Shown here piece after piece: positions 38,578-48,781 of a stretch of DNA of 64,000 bases (positions within the stretch are counted from its first letter, which is position 1; each line of letters begins with the position of its first letter). Origin of the DNA: Marinobacter nanhaiticus D15-8W (lineage in GTDB: Bacteria; Pseudomonadota; Gammaproteobacteria; Pseudomonadales; Oleiphilaceae); NCBI RefSeq assembly GCF_036511935.1, contig NZ_AP028878.1, positions 1,798,001-1,862,000 of the forward strand. Reading direction: 5' to 3'. Below the pieces are notes generated by a model. That model did no database searches. It was not told where the DNA came from and worked only from the letters and a program-made list of their open reading frames with translations. The translations under genes and the position numbers were made by a program.

Positions 38578-39627
38578 CTACCGAGCGGGATTCTGCCAGT
38601 CCGACGCCTCGATCTCCGCATAGATTCGGCGGAAGCTTTGCATGCGCGCCGGGCTGATCTCACTTTTCTCCTCGGCTTCCCGCAGTGCGCAGCCGGGCTC
38701 AGCCTGGTGCCGGCAGTTGCGGAAGCGGCAGTGGCCGATCAGCGGCCGTATCTCGCGGAAGCCATACTCCAGGTGCTCGATATCCATATGCCAGAGTCCG
38801 AATTCCCGGATACCCGGTGAGTCGATCAGGTCGCCGCCGAGACCGAGATGAAACAGCCGCGCCGTGGTCGTGGTGTGGATGCCCTTGCCCGTACTCTGCG
38901 ACACCTCGCCCACCTTGATGCTGCTGTCCTGCAGCAGCCGGCTGATGATCGACGACTTACCGACCCCGGATTGGCCGACGAAGACGCTGGTGCGATTTTT
39001 GAGCAGGGATTCTATAGTGTGGTCGTCTTCCGGCGCAGTATGCATCGAGGTCTGTTCTACCGTGTAGTCCAGCGCTTCGTAGCGTTGCAGTAGCGCCTCG
39101 AGCTGGGCACGGTTGTGGTCGCCGATCAAGTCGGTTTTGTTGAGCAGCAGCAGTGGCGTAATGTTGCAATTCTCGGCAGCCACCAGGTAGCGATCGATCA
39201 GGTTGTCGTGGGGCTCTGGCTCCGGGGCGATGACCAGGATGATCCTGTCGATGTTGGCGGCGACGGGTTTCAGCTGGCCGAATTTGTCGGGACGCTGTAG
39301 CAGGTTATCCCTCTCCTGAACGGCTACGATAACACCCAGATCCTCCGCGCCCGGGCGCCAGACGACCCGGTCTCCGGTCACCAACGAGCCCAGATTGGCT
39401 CGTACATGGCAGCGGATGATTTCCCCTCGGTGATCGCCCTCCAGCGCTTCGACATCGATTTGCTTGCCAAAGTGGGCGATGACCAGGCCCGATTGCTCGT
39501 CACCGAGCTCTCCAGCCTGGAGCTGCCGGTTGATGTCCCGTTCCCGGCGTGACGCCCGGGCCGTGCGCTCATCCTGGATTTTTTCGATGCGCCATTTCTG
39601 CTGCCTGTTCAGCCGACGTTTTGCCAT
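38578..39627 (-). CDS. rsgA: Small ribosomal subunit biogenesis GTPase RsgA
   Basis: 349 residues from the ATG at 39627 (MAKRRLNRQQKWRIEK); upstream in-frame starts to 39738 cover the intergenic region. An N-terminal OB fold is followed by a circularly permuted GTPase: LNKTDL (G4), GQSGVGKSSI (G1), DSPG (G3), then a zinc motif CRFRNCRHQAEPGC. It matures the 30S subunit in a GTP-dependent way. It is divergent from orn with 113 nt between starts. Confidence 0.95.
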   Translation of the reverse strand: MAKRRLNRQQKWRIEKIQDERTARASRRERDINRQLQAGELGDEQSGLVIAHFGKQIDVEALEGDHRGEIIRCHVRANLGSLVTGDRVVWRPGAEDLGVIVAVQERDNLLQRPDKFGQLKPVAANIDRIILVIAPEPEPHDNLIDRYLVAAENCNITPLLLLNKTDLIGDHNRAQLEALLQRYEALDYTVEQTSMHTAPEDDHTIESLLKNRTSVFVGQSGVGKSSIISRLLQDSSIKVGEVSQSTGKGIHTTTTARLFHLGLGGDLIDSPGIREFGLWHMDIEHLEYGFREIRPLIGHCRFRNCRHQAEPGCALREAEEKSEISPARMQSFRRIYAEIEASDWQNPAR

Positions 39628-39740
39628 AAGGTTTCGTCTTTGATTCCTCGGGATTTCTGCCTGTTCGTGCAAGTGTGCCATCATACCACCACTCATGGCG
39701 GCTTCCTTTTCCGCGAAATGGTTTTTCAGGAGACTCACGC

Positions 39741-40289
39741 ATGGCTTCTACCGACCGTCTGGTCTGGATCGATCTGGAGATGACCGGGCTCGACCCGGAC
39801 AAGGAACGTATTATCGAGATCGCCACTATCGTCACCGATTCGGAGCTCAACACCATTGCTGAAGGTCCGGTGTTGGCGATCCACCAGCCGGACAGTCTGC
39901 TGGATGCCATGGATGAATGGTGTACGCGGACGCACGGCGAGAGTGGCCTGACTCAGCGGGTCAAGGAAAGCTCCTTTAGCGAGGCTGATGCAGAGCGCCA
40001 GACCATCGAATTCCTTGAGCAACACCTGGAGAGTGGCCAGTCCCCGTTATGCGGTAACAGCATTGGTCAGGACCGCCGCTTCCTCGTGCGTTACATGCCG
40101 GCCCTGGAGGCTTTCTTCCACTACCGCAATCTCGATGTCAGTACGGTGAAGGAACTTGCACGACGCTGGCGACCCGATGTCTTGAAAGGCGTCGAAAAGA
40201 AGGGCTCGCACCTGGCACTGGATGACATCCGCGACTCGATCGACGAGCTGCGGCACTATCGGGAGCATTTCTTCAGGCTGGAAGACTGA
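39741..40289 (+). CDS. orn: Oligoribonuclease
   Basis: 182 residues from the ATG at 39741 with AGGAG upstream. The DEDDh exonuclease motifs are complete: [21 protein letters not shown] and [12 protein letters not shown] with the catalytic His and Asp. It degrades short RNA and pGpG, the product of EAL phosphodiesterases, so it links to the c-di-GMP proteins of this window. It is convergent with queG. Confidence 0.96.
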   Translation: MASTDRLVWIDLEMTGLDPDKERIIEIATIVTDSELNTIAEGPVLAIHQPDSLLDAMDEWCTRTHGESGLTQRVKESSFSEADAERQTIEFLEQHLESGQSPLCGNSIGQDRRFLVRYMPALEAFFHYRNLDVSTVKELARRWRPDVLKGVEKKGSHLALDDIRDSIDELRHYREHFFRLED

Positions 40290-40319
40290 TCAGCGGGAGT
40301 CGTTGGCGTAACGGGCGCT

Positions 40320-41393
40320 TTAATTCGTGATACCATGCCGCCGTAGGGCCCATTGCACATGCTCGCGGACCAGTTCCGATGGATGGTCCGCCCGCTTCTT
40401 TAGAGCCTCGATTACGGGAATAGTCGATGGCGCATTGCCGAGCCCCACTGCCAGGTTCCTGAGCCAGCCTTCATAGCCTGTACGCCGGATCGCCGAGCCC
40501 TCGGTGCGTTTCAGGAACTCTGCCTCGGTCCACAGGAAAAGTTCTGCCAGTTCGCTGTTGTCGAGGTTGTGGCGGGCCTGGAAGTCATCCTTGTCGGTCG
40601 GTCTGCTGAACTTGTTCCAGGGGCAAACCAGTTGGCAGTCGTCACAACCAAACACCCGGTTTCCCATCTTGCTGCGCAGTTCTTCCGGAATCGACCCTTT
40701 CAGTTCGATTGTCAGGTAACTGATGCAGCGCCTCGCGTCCAGGCGATGGGGGCCGTCGAACGCATCGGTCGGGCACACGTCGAGGCAGGCGGAGCAACTG
40801 CCACAGTGCTCTGTCTCAAAAGGTTCACTGACCGGTAAGGGCGCACTGGTAAAAATCTCGCCCAGGAAGAAGAACGAGCCGGCCTTTGGGTGGATCAGCA
40901 TGGTGTTCTTGCCGAACCAGCCCAGGCCTGCTCGCTGGGCCAGTGCTCGCTCCAACACCGGCGCGCTGTCGACGAAGGCGCGGTGATTGTGGCCTTCCAG
41001 CGCATCGTCGATGCGCTTCGCAAGCTGGGCCAGGCGTTTGCGCACCAGCTTGTGATAGTCGCGTCCCAGGGTGTAGCGGGAGATGTAGGCCTTTTCCGGA
41101 TCATTGAGTGTCCGGGCCGGGCTGTCGGGGGAGGGCATGTAGTCCATCCGTACGGAGATGACCCGGCGGGTACCGGGAAGGAGTTCGTCAGGCCGGTAGC
41201 GTTTGCTGCCGTGATCGGCCATATAGTTCATCTCGCCATTCATCCCGGAGTCCAGCCATTCCTGTAGCCGCGCGCCATGGCGGCCGGTTTCCGCCTCGGT
41301 AATACCGGTAGCCTGGAAACCGAGTTCTTCAGCCCAAACAGGAATTTGCCGCGCTAATTTGTCCAGGTTGGCGCCTAGCGAGTCAGTTAACAT
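40320..41393 (-). CDS. queG: Epoxyqueuosine reductase
   Basis: 357 residues. Two 4Fe-4S motifs, CGSCSACLDVCPTDAF and GCDDCQLVCPWNKF, follow the cobalamin-binding region (GWFGKNTMLIHPKAGS), and a short C-terminal HEAT-like helical part ends the protein. It performs the last step of queuosine synthesis in tRNA. It is divergent from nnr and convergent with orn, as in Pseudomonas. Confidence 0.95.
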   Translation of the reverse strand: MLTDSLGANLDKLARQIPVWAEELGFQATGITEAETGRHGARLQEWLDSGMNGEMNYMADHGSKRYRPDELLPGTRRVISVRMDYMPSPDSPARTLNDPEKAYISRYTLGRDYHKLVRKRLAQLAKRIDDALEGHNHRAFVDSAPVLERALAQRAGLGWFGKNTMLIHPKAGSFFFLGEIFTSAPLPVSEPFETEHCGSCSACLDVCPTDAFDGPHRLDARRCISYLTIELKGSIPEELRSKMGNRVFGCDDCQLVCPWNKFSRPTDKDDFQARHNLDNSELAELFLWTEAEFLKRTEGSAIRRTGYEGWLRNLAVGLGNAPSTIPVIEALKKRADHPSELVREHVQWALRRHGITN

Positions 41394-41519
41394 TGATTAA
41401 GTTATGACCTTTTCGATCGTTTTGCTATGCTTAACAGGCATCTGGCCGAATGAGTTCAACCGGATTCTGTTTTTTCAGGGAGGCTGCAACGCTCTGTTTG
41501 CCAGGGAATGCAAGCCATC

Positions 41520-41561
41520 AGGTGATTCACAGACCGATTAAGGTGATTCACAGACCGATGA
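41520..41561 (+). repeat. 21-bp tandem duplication at the nnr start
   Basis: AGGTGATTCACAGACCGAT plus two bases occurs twice back to back (41520-41540 and 41541-41561), 20 of 21 positions equal. The second copy ends in the nnr ATG (41558-41560); the first has ATT at the same place. Both carry the AGGTG that would serve as ribosome binding site. It looks like a recent slip duplication of the translation start, with the first copy inactivated. Confidence 0.8.
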
Positions 41562-43114
41562 GTGCTGCTGAAAGTTCCAGTTTACCAGAGAGCCTGTACG
41601 CTGCGGATGGGGTACAGGCTCTTGATCGATGTGCGATTGAGGAATTCGGGGTACCCGGGTTCGAATTGATGCAACGGGCGGCCCGATCAGGCTTCAGGCA
41701 ATTGATGAGGCACTGGCCTGACGCCAAGTCCGTGCTGGTACTGTGTGGCGCCGGTAATAATGGCGGCGATGGATACCTGGTGGCCTCTGCGGCATGCCGG
41801 CAGGCCCTGCAGGTCCGCTGTCTGGCTATTGCCGATCCAGGTAAACTCAAGGGTGATGCGCTTAAGGCCCATGATGCTGCGCGTGATACGGGTCTGCATG
41901 TCGAGGCGTTCGAGGCACTGGGCGAGGGTGAGCTTGAGAATGCCCTGAGCGAGGCTGACGTCGTTGTCGATGCGATGCTGGGAACGGGCATCACTGGTGC
42001 CTTGCGATCACCTTTTGATCAGGTGGTCGCCAGGCTGAATGCCAGTGGCTGTCCTGTCCTGTCGATTGACGTGCCTTCGGGTTTGAACGCATCCACCGGC
42101 TGGATCGAAAGTGATGCCGTCAAGGCGGGTGCAACAGTAACGTTTATAGGATTGAAAGCCGGTTTGATGACCGGCAAGGGTCCGGATGTTGCCGGTGACG
42201 TTCTGTTCGATGACCTGGGGGTGCCCGAAGACATCTATCAGCGGGTCGATCCGGTCGCCGGTCGTGTGGATTGGAATCGCGTGGCGCCTAATTTGCCGCT
42301 ACGACGGCGTGGGGCGCACAAGGGCGATTGCGGGCATCTGCTGGTGGTGGCCGGTGAGAGGGGGTTTGGCGGTGCAGCCTTGCTGGCTGCCGAAGCGGCC
42401 GCCCGAACCGGCGCGGGTCTGGTGACACTGGCCACCCGTCCGGAGCATGTGAGTCCGGCGTTGGTCCGCTGCCCGAGCCTGCTGGTGCACGGTCTGACCC
42501 ATGGCAATGAGCTGGATGCGCTGCTTGAGGCCGCCGACGGGGTGGTTTTCGGTCCCGGAGCCGGCCAGGGTGCATGGGGCCAGCAGATGTTACAGCGAAT
42601 CATGGCGTTTGACGGCCCGGTCTTGATGGACGCCGATGGTCTGAATATGCTTTCGTCTCGAGCGCCGGGCGTGCACAGCAATTGGATTTTGACGCCGCAT
42701 CCGGGGGAGGCTGCCCGCCTACTGGGTGTCGAAAACAAGGTGGTTAATAGCGACCGCCTCGAGGCGGTGCGGCAGCTGCAGCAACGCTACGGTGGCGTCA
42801 TATTGCTCAAAGGCGCGGGCACTCTGGTCTATGCGGACGATATGATCGCGCCTGTAGTGGTGCAGGGTGGCAACCCGGGCATGGCCGCCGGCGGCATGGG
42901 TGACGTGCTCTCCGGGATAATCGGCGCGCTGGCGGTCCAGGGCTTGGTGCCCTCGCAAGCCGCAGTGATCGGCGCCAGCCTCCATGCGGAGGCTGCGGAC
43001 CGTGCAGCACTGGACAAAGGGTTCATGGGGCTGTTGCCCATGGACGTTACCGACCGTGTGCCGCAGGTGTTGGGTGAGGCTGAGGGCGTGCTAATCCCCC
43101 TCGGCTTCCGCTAG
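41558..43114 (+). CDS. nnr: Bifunctional NAD(P)H-hydrate epimerase / ADP-dependent dehydratase
   Basis: 518 residues from the ATG at 41558 (MSAAESSSLPESLYAADGVQ); a start at 41450 in frame would translate the duplicated repeat and is less likely. The N-terminal YjeF epimerase domain (about 10-225) has CGAGNNGGDGYLVA; the C-terminal dehydratase domain (about 240-515) has GPGAGQG and GNPGMAAGGMGDVLSG. It repairs hydrated NAD(P)H. It starts the co-directional series nnr-tsaE-amiB-mutL-miaA-hfq-hflX-hflK-hflC. Confidence 0.93.
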   Translation: MSAAESSSLPESLYAADGVQALDRCAIEEFGVPGFELMQRAARSGFRQLMRHWPDAKSVLVLCGAGNNGGDGYLVASAACRQALQVRCLAIADPGKLKGDALKAHDAARDTGLHVEAFEALGEGELENALSEADVVVDAMLGTGITGALRSPFDQVVARLNASGCPVLSIDVPSGLNASTGWIESDAVKAGATVTFIGLKAGLMTGKGPDVAGDVLFDDLGVPEDIYQRVDPVAGRVDWNRVAPNLPLRRRGAHKGDCGHLLVVAGERGFGGAALLAAEAAARTGAGLVTLATRPEHVSPALVRCPSLLVHGLTHGNELDALLEAADGVVFGPGAGQGAWGQQMLQRIMAFDGPVLMDADGLNMLSSRAPGVHSNWILTPHPGEAARLLGVENKVVNSDRLEAVRQLQQRYGGVILLKGAGTLVYADDMIAPVVVQGGNPGMAAGGMGDVLSGIIGALAVQGLVPSQAAVIGASLHAEAADRAALDKGFMGLLPMDVTDRVPQVLGEAEGVLIPLGFR

Positions 43115-43239
43115 TCAGTGGATGCCTGAGTCGGCAAGCGTATCAGCTCGCATCGCAAGGTAAGTCTCAGCGAGCATAGAAGAACAGAGAGAATGGGTGG
43201 TCGTGGTTGGCAGAGAGAGTCGAGGCGGAGCGCGCTGCC

Positions 43240-43776
43240 GTGAATAATTCAGAGTTGGAAGTTCATTTGCCGGACGAGTCTTCGACCGAGCAGCTGGGTG
43301 CGCTGGTCGTGCAGGCCGTGAGAAGTATCGGCGACGGTTGCGTGCTCCATCTGATCGGCGATTTGGGCGCCGGTAAAACGACGTTTAGCAGGGGATTCAT
43401 TCGGAGCCTCGGCCATGCGGGGGCCGTCAAGAGTCCGACCTATACCCTCGTCGAACCTTACGAGGAACTGCAGCCGCCGGTTTACCACTTCGATCTCTAT
43501 CGTTTGGGCGATCCGGAAGAGCTCGAGTTCATGGGTATTCGGGACTACCTCGAGACGGGGGCCGTATGTTTGATCGAATGGCCCGAGCGTGGTGTCGGTG
43601 TGTTACCACAGGCCGATTGCGCCATCAGTCTGACTATGGCTGAGCCGGGGCGCCAGGCCCGTTTGGACGCAGCTACCGCCACGGGTCAGCAGTTGCTAGA
43701 CACACTACGAAAAAATTTGAAAAAAGGCTGGATTACCCTGTCACGGGACGAAAGGATCTGGAACGATGGGCAGTAA
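43240..43776 (+). CDS. tsaE: tRNA threonylcarbamoyladenosine biosynthesis ATPase TsaE
   Basis: 178 residues from the GTG at 43240, which has GGAG 8 nt upstream; a TTG at 43207 is the alternative. The Walker A motif [14 protein letters not shown], the [10 protein letters not shown] segment and HFDLYRL are typical. It works with TsaB, TsaC and TsaD to make t6A at tRNA position 37. Its end overlaps amiB by 11 nt. Confidence 0.93.
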   Translation: MNNSELEVHLPDESSTEQLGALVVQAVRSIGDGCVLHLIGDLGAGKTTFSRGFIRSLGHAGAVKSPTYTLVEPYEELQPPVYHFDLYRLGDPEELEFMGIRDYLETGAVCLIEWPERGVGVLPQADCAISLTMAEPGRQARLDAATATGQQLLDTLRKNLKKGWITLSRDERIWNDGQ

Positions 43777-45124
43777 TATGAATATGTCGGTGGCTCGGGT
43801 TTTCCTGGCGCTGATGTCGGTGCTGTTGATGGCCGCTGGCGTACGGGCGGATACGGCGCTCAACAGCGCGCGCCTCTGGCCCGCGCCCGATCACACCCGG
43901 TTGGTCCTCGATATGGGCGATTCCGTGGAACATTCGATCTTTGCGCTGAAGAATCCGGATCGTTTGGTTATCGATATCGAAAATACCAAGCTTAGCGCTA
44001 ATCTGGACGGGCTGGATCTGTCTGGCAGCCCGATTCGCCGTATTCGGAGTGCGCCTCGCAACGGTGATGACCTACGGGTCGTGCTGGATCTAAAGTCCGA
44101 AATCAAGCCGCGCAGCTTTCAGCTTGAGCCGAACGAACAGTATGGTCATCGCCTCGTGCTGGACCTGATCGATGAAGACGGTCTGCGTCGTAACGAGGCC
44201 AGCCAGCCTGTCCTCAGCGATAACCATGATGGCAAGCGTGACGTTATTGTAGTCATCGACGCCGGTCATGGTGGCGAGGATCCCGGTGCCACCGGTCCGA
44301 GTGGTACTCGTGAGAAGGATGTGGTGCTGAAACTGGCCCGCAAGCTGAAGGCGGTGGTGGACTCCAAGCCTGGTTATAAGGCCCGCCTGACACGCAACGG
44401 CGATTACTACATTGGTTTGCGTGAGCGAACCCTGCTGGCCCGCAAGCAAAATGCCGACCTCTTTATATCGGTCCACGCCGACGCTTTCCGCACGTCCAAG
44501 CCTAGAGGGGCTTCGGTGTTTGCCCTGTCGCAGCGTGGTGCGACCAGCGAGACAGCGCGCTGGCTGGCGCGCAATGAAAACAGTTCAGACCTGATCGGAG
44601 GGGTCGGCGGTGTCTCCCTCGGGGACAAGAACGAGGTGCTGGCGGGTGTGCTGCTGGACCTTTCCATGACGGCGAGTATCAATGCCAGTGTAGGCGTTGG
44701 CGATTACGTCCTGCGCAACCTCGGTCAGGTGGCGCGACTGCACAAATCCGGTGTGGAGCAAGCGGCGTTCGTGGTGCTCAAATCGCCGGATATTCCTTCG
44801 ATCCTGGTCGAAGCAGGATTTATCTCCAACCCCCAGGAAGAGAAGAATCTCCAATCCTCGGCCTACCAAGGCAAGCTTGCGAATGCCATTTGGGAAGGCA
44901 TTTCCGCGTACTTCAACGATACGCCGCCTCCTGGCACGCTGTTGGCGTGGAAGAAGCGCAACGGGCAGGACAACAGTGTTGCCTCCTACCGTATCCAGAG
45001 AGGCGATACGCTATCTGACCTTGCGCGCCGTTATTCCACGACCGTTCGTCGCATCAAGGAAATCAATAACCTGAGTAGCGACCAGGTCGTGATTGGCCAG
45101 ACTATCGCTGTCCCTACGTCCTAA
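43766..45124 (+). CDS. amiB: N-acetylmuramoyl-L-alanine amidase AmiB type, with AMIN and LysM domains
   Basis: 452 residues with a Sec signal peptide ending GVRA-DTAL. Domains: AMIN (about 30-135, targeting to the septum), Amidase_3 (about 155-380) with the zinc residues in [20 protein letters not shown] and [14 protein letters not shown], and one C-terminal LysM ([19 protein letters not shown]). It splits septal peptidoglycan in the periplasm, normally under EnvC/NlpD control. It overlaps tsaE by 11 nt; mutL follows after 160 nt. Confidence 0.94.
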   Translation: MGSNMNMSVARVFLALMSVLLMAAGVRADTALNSARLWPAPDHTRLVLDMGDSVEHSIFALKNPDRLVIDIENTKLSANLDGLDLSGSPIRRIRSAPRNGDDLRVVLDLKSEIKPRSFQLEPNEQYGHRLVLDLIDEDGLRRNEASQPVLSDNHDGKRDVIVVIDAGHGGEDPGATGPSGTREKDVVLKLARKLKAVVDSKPGYKARLTRNGDYYIGLRERTLLARKQNADLFISVHADAFRTSKPRGASVFALSQRGATSETARWLARNENSSDLIGGVGGVSLGDKNEVLAGVLLDLSMTASINASVGVGDYVLRNLGQVARLHKSGVEQAAFVVLKSPDIPSILVEAGFISNPQEEKNLQSSAYQGKLANAIWEGISAYFNDTPPPGTLLAWKKRNGQDNSVASYRIQRGDTLSDLARRYSTTVRRIKEINNLSSDQVVIGQTIAVPTS

Positions 45125-45284
45125 ACGGCCGGTTTTATATCCGCTTCGTGCGATCTGGGTCGAATGTGTCAAATTGACCTGAGACCCGGTCGCGGTCTCT
45201 GTTAGTATATTGCGCAAATCCTTCAGGGTACTTCGCAAAGCATCATTTTGCGCAGACTCACCGACAGAGGCGCTGTAGACACCC

Positions 45285-47183
45285 ATGCCTGCCATTCGAC
45301 TGCTGAGCCCCAGACTTGCCAACCAGATTGCTGCCGGCGAAGTGGTCGAGCGGCCGGCCTCTGTGGTCAAGGAATTGGTCGAAAACGCGCTGGACGCGCA
45401 GGCAGACCGGGTTGAAATCGAGATCGAGCAGGGCGGGGTGAAGCTGATTCGGGTGCGAGACACCGGTACCGGTATCGCCGAAGATGATTTGCCGCTGGCG
45501 CTTAGCCGTCATGCCACGAGCAAGATCATGGATCTGGACGATCTCGAAGCGGTTGCCTCGCTGGGTTTTCGTGGGGAGGCGCTGGCCAGTATCAGTTCTG
45601 TTTCCCGGCTGGCGCTGACATCTCGTACCGAAGGGTGCGATGCCGCCAGTCGTGTCGAGGTGGAAGGTCGTGATATGGATGCGCGTTTGTCGCCGGCCGC
45701 CCACCCGGTGGGTACCACTGTGGAGGTGCGCGACCTGTTCTTCAATACCCCTGCCCGCCGCAAGTTCCTCCGGACCGAGAAAACCGAGTTCGGCCATATC
45801 GAAGAATGTGTGCGGCGCCAGGCCCTGGCCCGATTCGAGACCGGTTTCACCCTGCGCCATAACCAGCGCGCCGTGCAGAGTTTGCGTCCTGCCATGACGC
45901 CGCTGGACCGGGAGCGGCGTATCGGGTCCTTATGCGGCCAGCAGTTTATCGACAACGCCGTGGTTATTGACGCGGAAGCCTCCGGCTTGCGCCTGTGGGG
46001 GTGGGTAGCGTTGCCGACGTTCTCACGTAGCCAGGCGGATCTGCAGTACTTTTTCGTCAATAGTCGGGTGATCCGGGATCGCCTGGTAGCCCATGCAGTA
46101 CGTCAGGCCTATCGGGATGTGCTTTACAACAACCGGCATCCCGCATTCGTGCTCTACCTCGAGCTGGATCCGGCCAACGTGGATGTCAACGTCCATCCGA
46201 CCAAGCACGAAGTTCGCTTCCGTGATGGCCGTCTGGTGCATGACTTCATCTTTCGAACGCTGCATCGGGCGTTGGGAGAGGTGAAACCCCAGGACCATAT
46301 GCACGGTGCGGTTGCCCAGTCCCTGACTCGCGAGGCCGGTTACGGGCAGTCTCAGCCGCCTGGAGGCTTGAATGGAAGCGATGGTGGAGCTTCCTCCCGG
46401 TCAGCCTATGTCCCGGAACGGCCGATAGCCTGGCAGGCCCAGGACCAGATGGCGTTCTACCAGTCGCTGAATAGTGGTGGTGGCACCCAGCAGGCGGCGA
46501 CGGCTCCCTTGGAACATGCAGAACTTGGCGTAGCGGAAGCGCCTGTTGGTGCGTCCATGCCCCAGGTGATGCCAACACCGCCGCAGACCGGTGATGAGGA
46601 GCCGCCACTCGGGTACGCGATTGCCCAGCTACATGGCATCTATATCCTGGCGCAGTCCCGCCAGGGCATGATCGTGGTGGATATGCACGCGGCCCATGAG
46701 CGAATTACCTACGAGCGCATGAAAATCGCGTTGGAGGCGCAGGATCTTAAAAGCCAACCGTTGCTCGTGCCGGTAACACTGGCGGTTAGCCAGCGTGAAG
46801 CCAGTGTTGCCGAGACTCATGCAGAGGAATTGCATGCGCTGGGCTTGCAGATCGAACGCATGGGGCCGGAGACCCTGGTGGTACGCCAGATCCCCGCATT
46901 GCTGCGTGGCGCGGATACGGAACAGTTGGTGCGGGATGTCGTGTCGGATCTCGTCGAGCATGGCCAGTCGGATCGGGTTCGGGCGGTCACCAACGAGTTG
47001 CTCGGCACCATGGCCTGTCATGGATCTGTCCGCGCCAACCGCCAACTGACGATCCCGGAAATGAATACCCTGCTACGCGACATGGAAGCCACGGAGCGCA
47101 GCGGCCAATGCAACCACGGCCGACCGACCTGGACGCTGGTAACTCTGGGGGAGTTGGATAAACTCTTCCTGCGCGGGCGCTAG
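45285..47183 (+). CDS. mutL: DNA mismatch repair protein MutL
   Basis: 632 residues. The N-terminal GHKL ATPase has [20 protein letters not shown] and [13 protein letters not shown] Gln/Gly-rich linker (about 345-440) leads to the dimerisation domain, which carries [12 protein letters not shown], the endonuclease motif DQHAx2Ex4E with Met for Gln, and a CxH-type CNHGRPT near the C-terminus. So it is of the nuclease type found in Pseudomonas, unlike E. coli MutL. A TTGACC box at 45174 has no well-spaced -10 partner. miaA begins 3 nt after its stop. Confidence 0.95.
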   Translation: MPAIRLLSPRLANQIAAGEVVERPASVVKELVENALDAQADRVEIEIEQGGVKLIRVRDTGTGIAEDDLPLALSRHATSKIMDLDDLEAVASLGFRGEALASISSVSRLALTSRTEGCDAASRVEVEGRDMDARLSPAAHPVGTTVEVRDLFFNTPARRKFLRTEKTEFGHIEECVRRQALARFETGFTLRHNQRAVQSLRPAMTPLDRERRIGSLCGQQFIDNAVVIDAEASGLRLWGWVALPTFSRSQADLQYFFVNSRVIRDRLVAHAVRQAYRDVLYNNRHPAFVLYLELDPANVDVNVHPTKHEVRFRDGRLVHDFIFRTLHRALGEVKPQDHMHGAVAQSLTREAGYGQSQPPGGLNGSDGGASSRSAYVPERPIAWQAQDQMAFYQSLNSGGGTQQAATAPLEHAELGVAEAPVGASMPQVMPTPPQTGDEEPPLGYAIAQLHGIYILAQSRQGMIVVDMHAAHERITYERMKIALEAQDLKSQPLLVPVTLAVSQREASVAETHAEELHALGLQIERMGPETLVVRQIPALLRGADTEQLVRDVVSDLVEHGQSDRVRAVTNELLGTMACHGSVRANRQLTIPEMNTLLRDMEATERSGQCNHGRPTWTLVTLGELDKLFLRGR

Positions 47184-47186
47184 CCC

Positions 47187-48200
47187 ATGGCAGAAGCTCG
47201 CGAGCTACCGCCAGCCCTCTTCCTGATGGGGCCGACCGCGGCGGGCAAGACTGATCTTGCGATTGATCTGTGCGAACAGTTGCCATGCGACATCGTCAGT
47301 GTCGACTCAGCCATGATCTATCGCGGCATGGATATCGGGACGGCAAAACCGTCTCTCGGGGAACTTTCCCGGGCACCGCACCGTCTTATCGATATCTGTG
47401 ATCCGGCCGAGACTTATTCAGCCGCCGATTTTCGTCGGGATGCCCTGGGAGAAATGGCCGAGATTACCGGCCGGGGCAGGATACCGCTGCTTGTTGGCGG
47501 AACCATGATGTACTTCAAGGCGCTGTTGCATGGTCTGGCGGATATGCCTGGCGCGGACCAGGCCTTGCGTGCCGAGTTGGAAGCCAGGGCTGCTGAGGAA
47601 GGCTGGTCTGCACTCCATGCTGAGCTTGAGCGTCGTGACCCCGCGGCTGCGGCGGCGATACATCCGAACAACCGGCAGCGCGTGCTCAGGGCCCTTGAGG
47701 TGGTCATCCTCTCAGGCAAACCTATCTCAGAGGCCTGGGCGGCCCAGTCACCCAAAGTTGACCCGGGTGACGTGGATTACCCGTATTTAACGCGTTGGCA
47801 GGCAGACGCTCCCGGGGGGCTTCCGTATAATGTGGTGCAGTTGGCGGTAGCGCCTGACAATCGTTCGGTACTGCATGAGCGAATCCGGTTGCGATTCGGC
47901 AAGATGCTGGATCAGGGATTTGTCGAGGAAGTCCGAGCCCTGCATGCGCGGGGTGACTTGCATCCTGGATTGCCGTCGGTTCGCTGTGTAGGGTATCGAC
48001 AGGCCTGGTCCTGGCTGGATGGGGAAATGGACTACCCAACTTTCGTGGAAAAGGGCGTGGCAGCCACACGCCAATTGGCCAAGCGCCAGTTGACGTGGCT
48101 GCGGAAATGGAACGATTTGCACTGGATCAACGGCGATTCAGCAAGTTCTTTGACACGCGCCTTGAAAATCATCGAATCTCGCACCACATTGATTAGGTAG
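47187..48200 (+). CDS. miaA: tRNA dimethylallyltransferase
   Basis: 337 residues. The P-loop [14 protein letters not shown], then [19 protein letters not shown], the [18 protein letters not shown] segment and [12 protein letters not shown] of the tRNA-binding part are all present. It puts the isopentenyl group on A37 of tRNAs reading UNN codons. It is the fourth gene of the mutL-miaA-hfq-hflX group, conserved widely in gammaproteobacteria. Confidence 0.96.
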   Translation: MAEARELPPALFLMGPTAAGKTDLAIDLCEQLPCDIVSVDSAMIYRGMDIGTAKPSLGELSRAPHRLIDICDPAETYSAADFRRDALGEMAEITGRGRIPLLVGGTMMYFKALLHGLADMPGADQALRAELEARAAEEGWSALHAELERRDPAAAAAIHPNNRQRVLRALEVVILSGKPISEAWAAQSPKVDPGDVDYPYLTRWQADAPGGLPYNVVQLAVAPDNRSVLHERIRLRFGKMLDQGFVEEVRALHARGDLHPGLPSVRCVGYRQAWSWLDGEMDYPTFVEKGVAATRQLAKRQLTWLRKWNDLHWINGDSASSLTRALKIIESRTTLIR

Positions 48201-48387
48201 CCGTGGGTTATCGTGGCCCGGGTTATATTGCGCCGGTCTTGAAGAGTGGCCGGTACCTTACCGTTCAGGTTTGAAATGAAGCGTGCTGAATCTCAGACCT
48301 GTTCAGGATTGCCTCTGCCGGGCCCCCAGCAGCAGTGATCCGCTTTCTACCAGACGATCTGCGATTAAAAAAACAGGAGAAAATAAC

Positions 48388-48639
48388 ATGTCAAAAGGGC
48401 ACTCTTTACAAGACCCTTACCTCAATGCACTGCGCAAGGAACGCATTCCGGTGTCCATCTTCCTGGTTAACGGGATCAAGCTGCAGGGACAGATCGAATC
48501 CTTCGATCAGTTCGTGATCCTGTTGAAGAACACAGTGAGCCAGATGGTTTACAAGCATGCCATTTCGACGGTTGTGCCTGCCCGCAATGTCCGAATTCCG
48601 CAGCAAAATGCAGTTGGTGAGGGCGAAGGCGAAGCCTGA
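48388..48639 (+). CDS. hfq: RNA chaperone Hfq
   Basis: 83 residues from the ATG at 48388 with AGGAG upstream. Sm1 reads [22 protein letters not shown] and Sm2 reads [12 protein letters not shown], giving the RNA-binding hexamer. The proximal-face residues Gln8 (HSLQDP), Phe42-type and Lys56-His57 are intact. A short acidic tail (GEGEGEA) ends the protein. It mediates small RNA regulation. Confidence 0.97.
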   Translation: MSKGHSLQDPYLNALRKERIPVSIFLVNGIKLQGQIESFDQFVILLKNTVSQMVYKHAISTVVPARNVRIPQQNAVGEGEGEA

Positions 48640-48781
48640 GTTCTCCCAGGCGGCTGATTTGATGGTCCGGTTTATTCCATGACTCCGGCCGCCTGTCACT
48701 CTAGCCATCCGTTTGTCGGAACAGGCCGTTGGGTCTGTTCTGACGACATCCACCCCCTGTTATTCCCGGAGAGAATGCTCC

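Noticed and set aside
45174..45208. Sigma-70 promoter before mutL (TTGACC and TAGTAT)
   Set aside because: The spacer is 23 bp, too long for a normal promoter; mutL may be read through from amiB.
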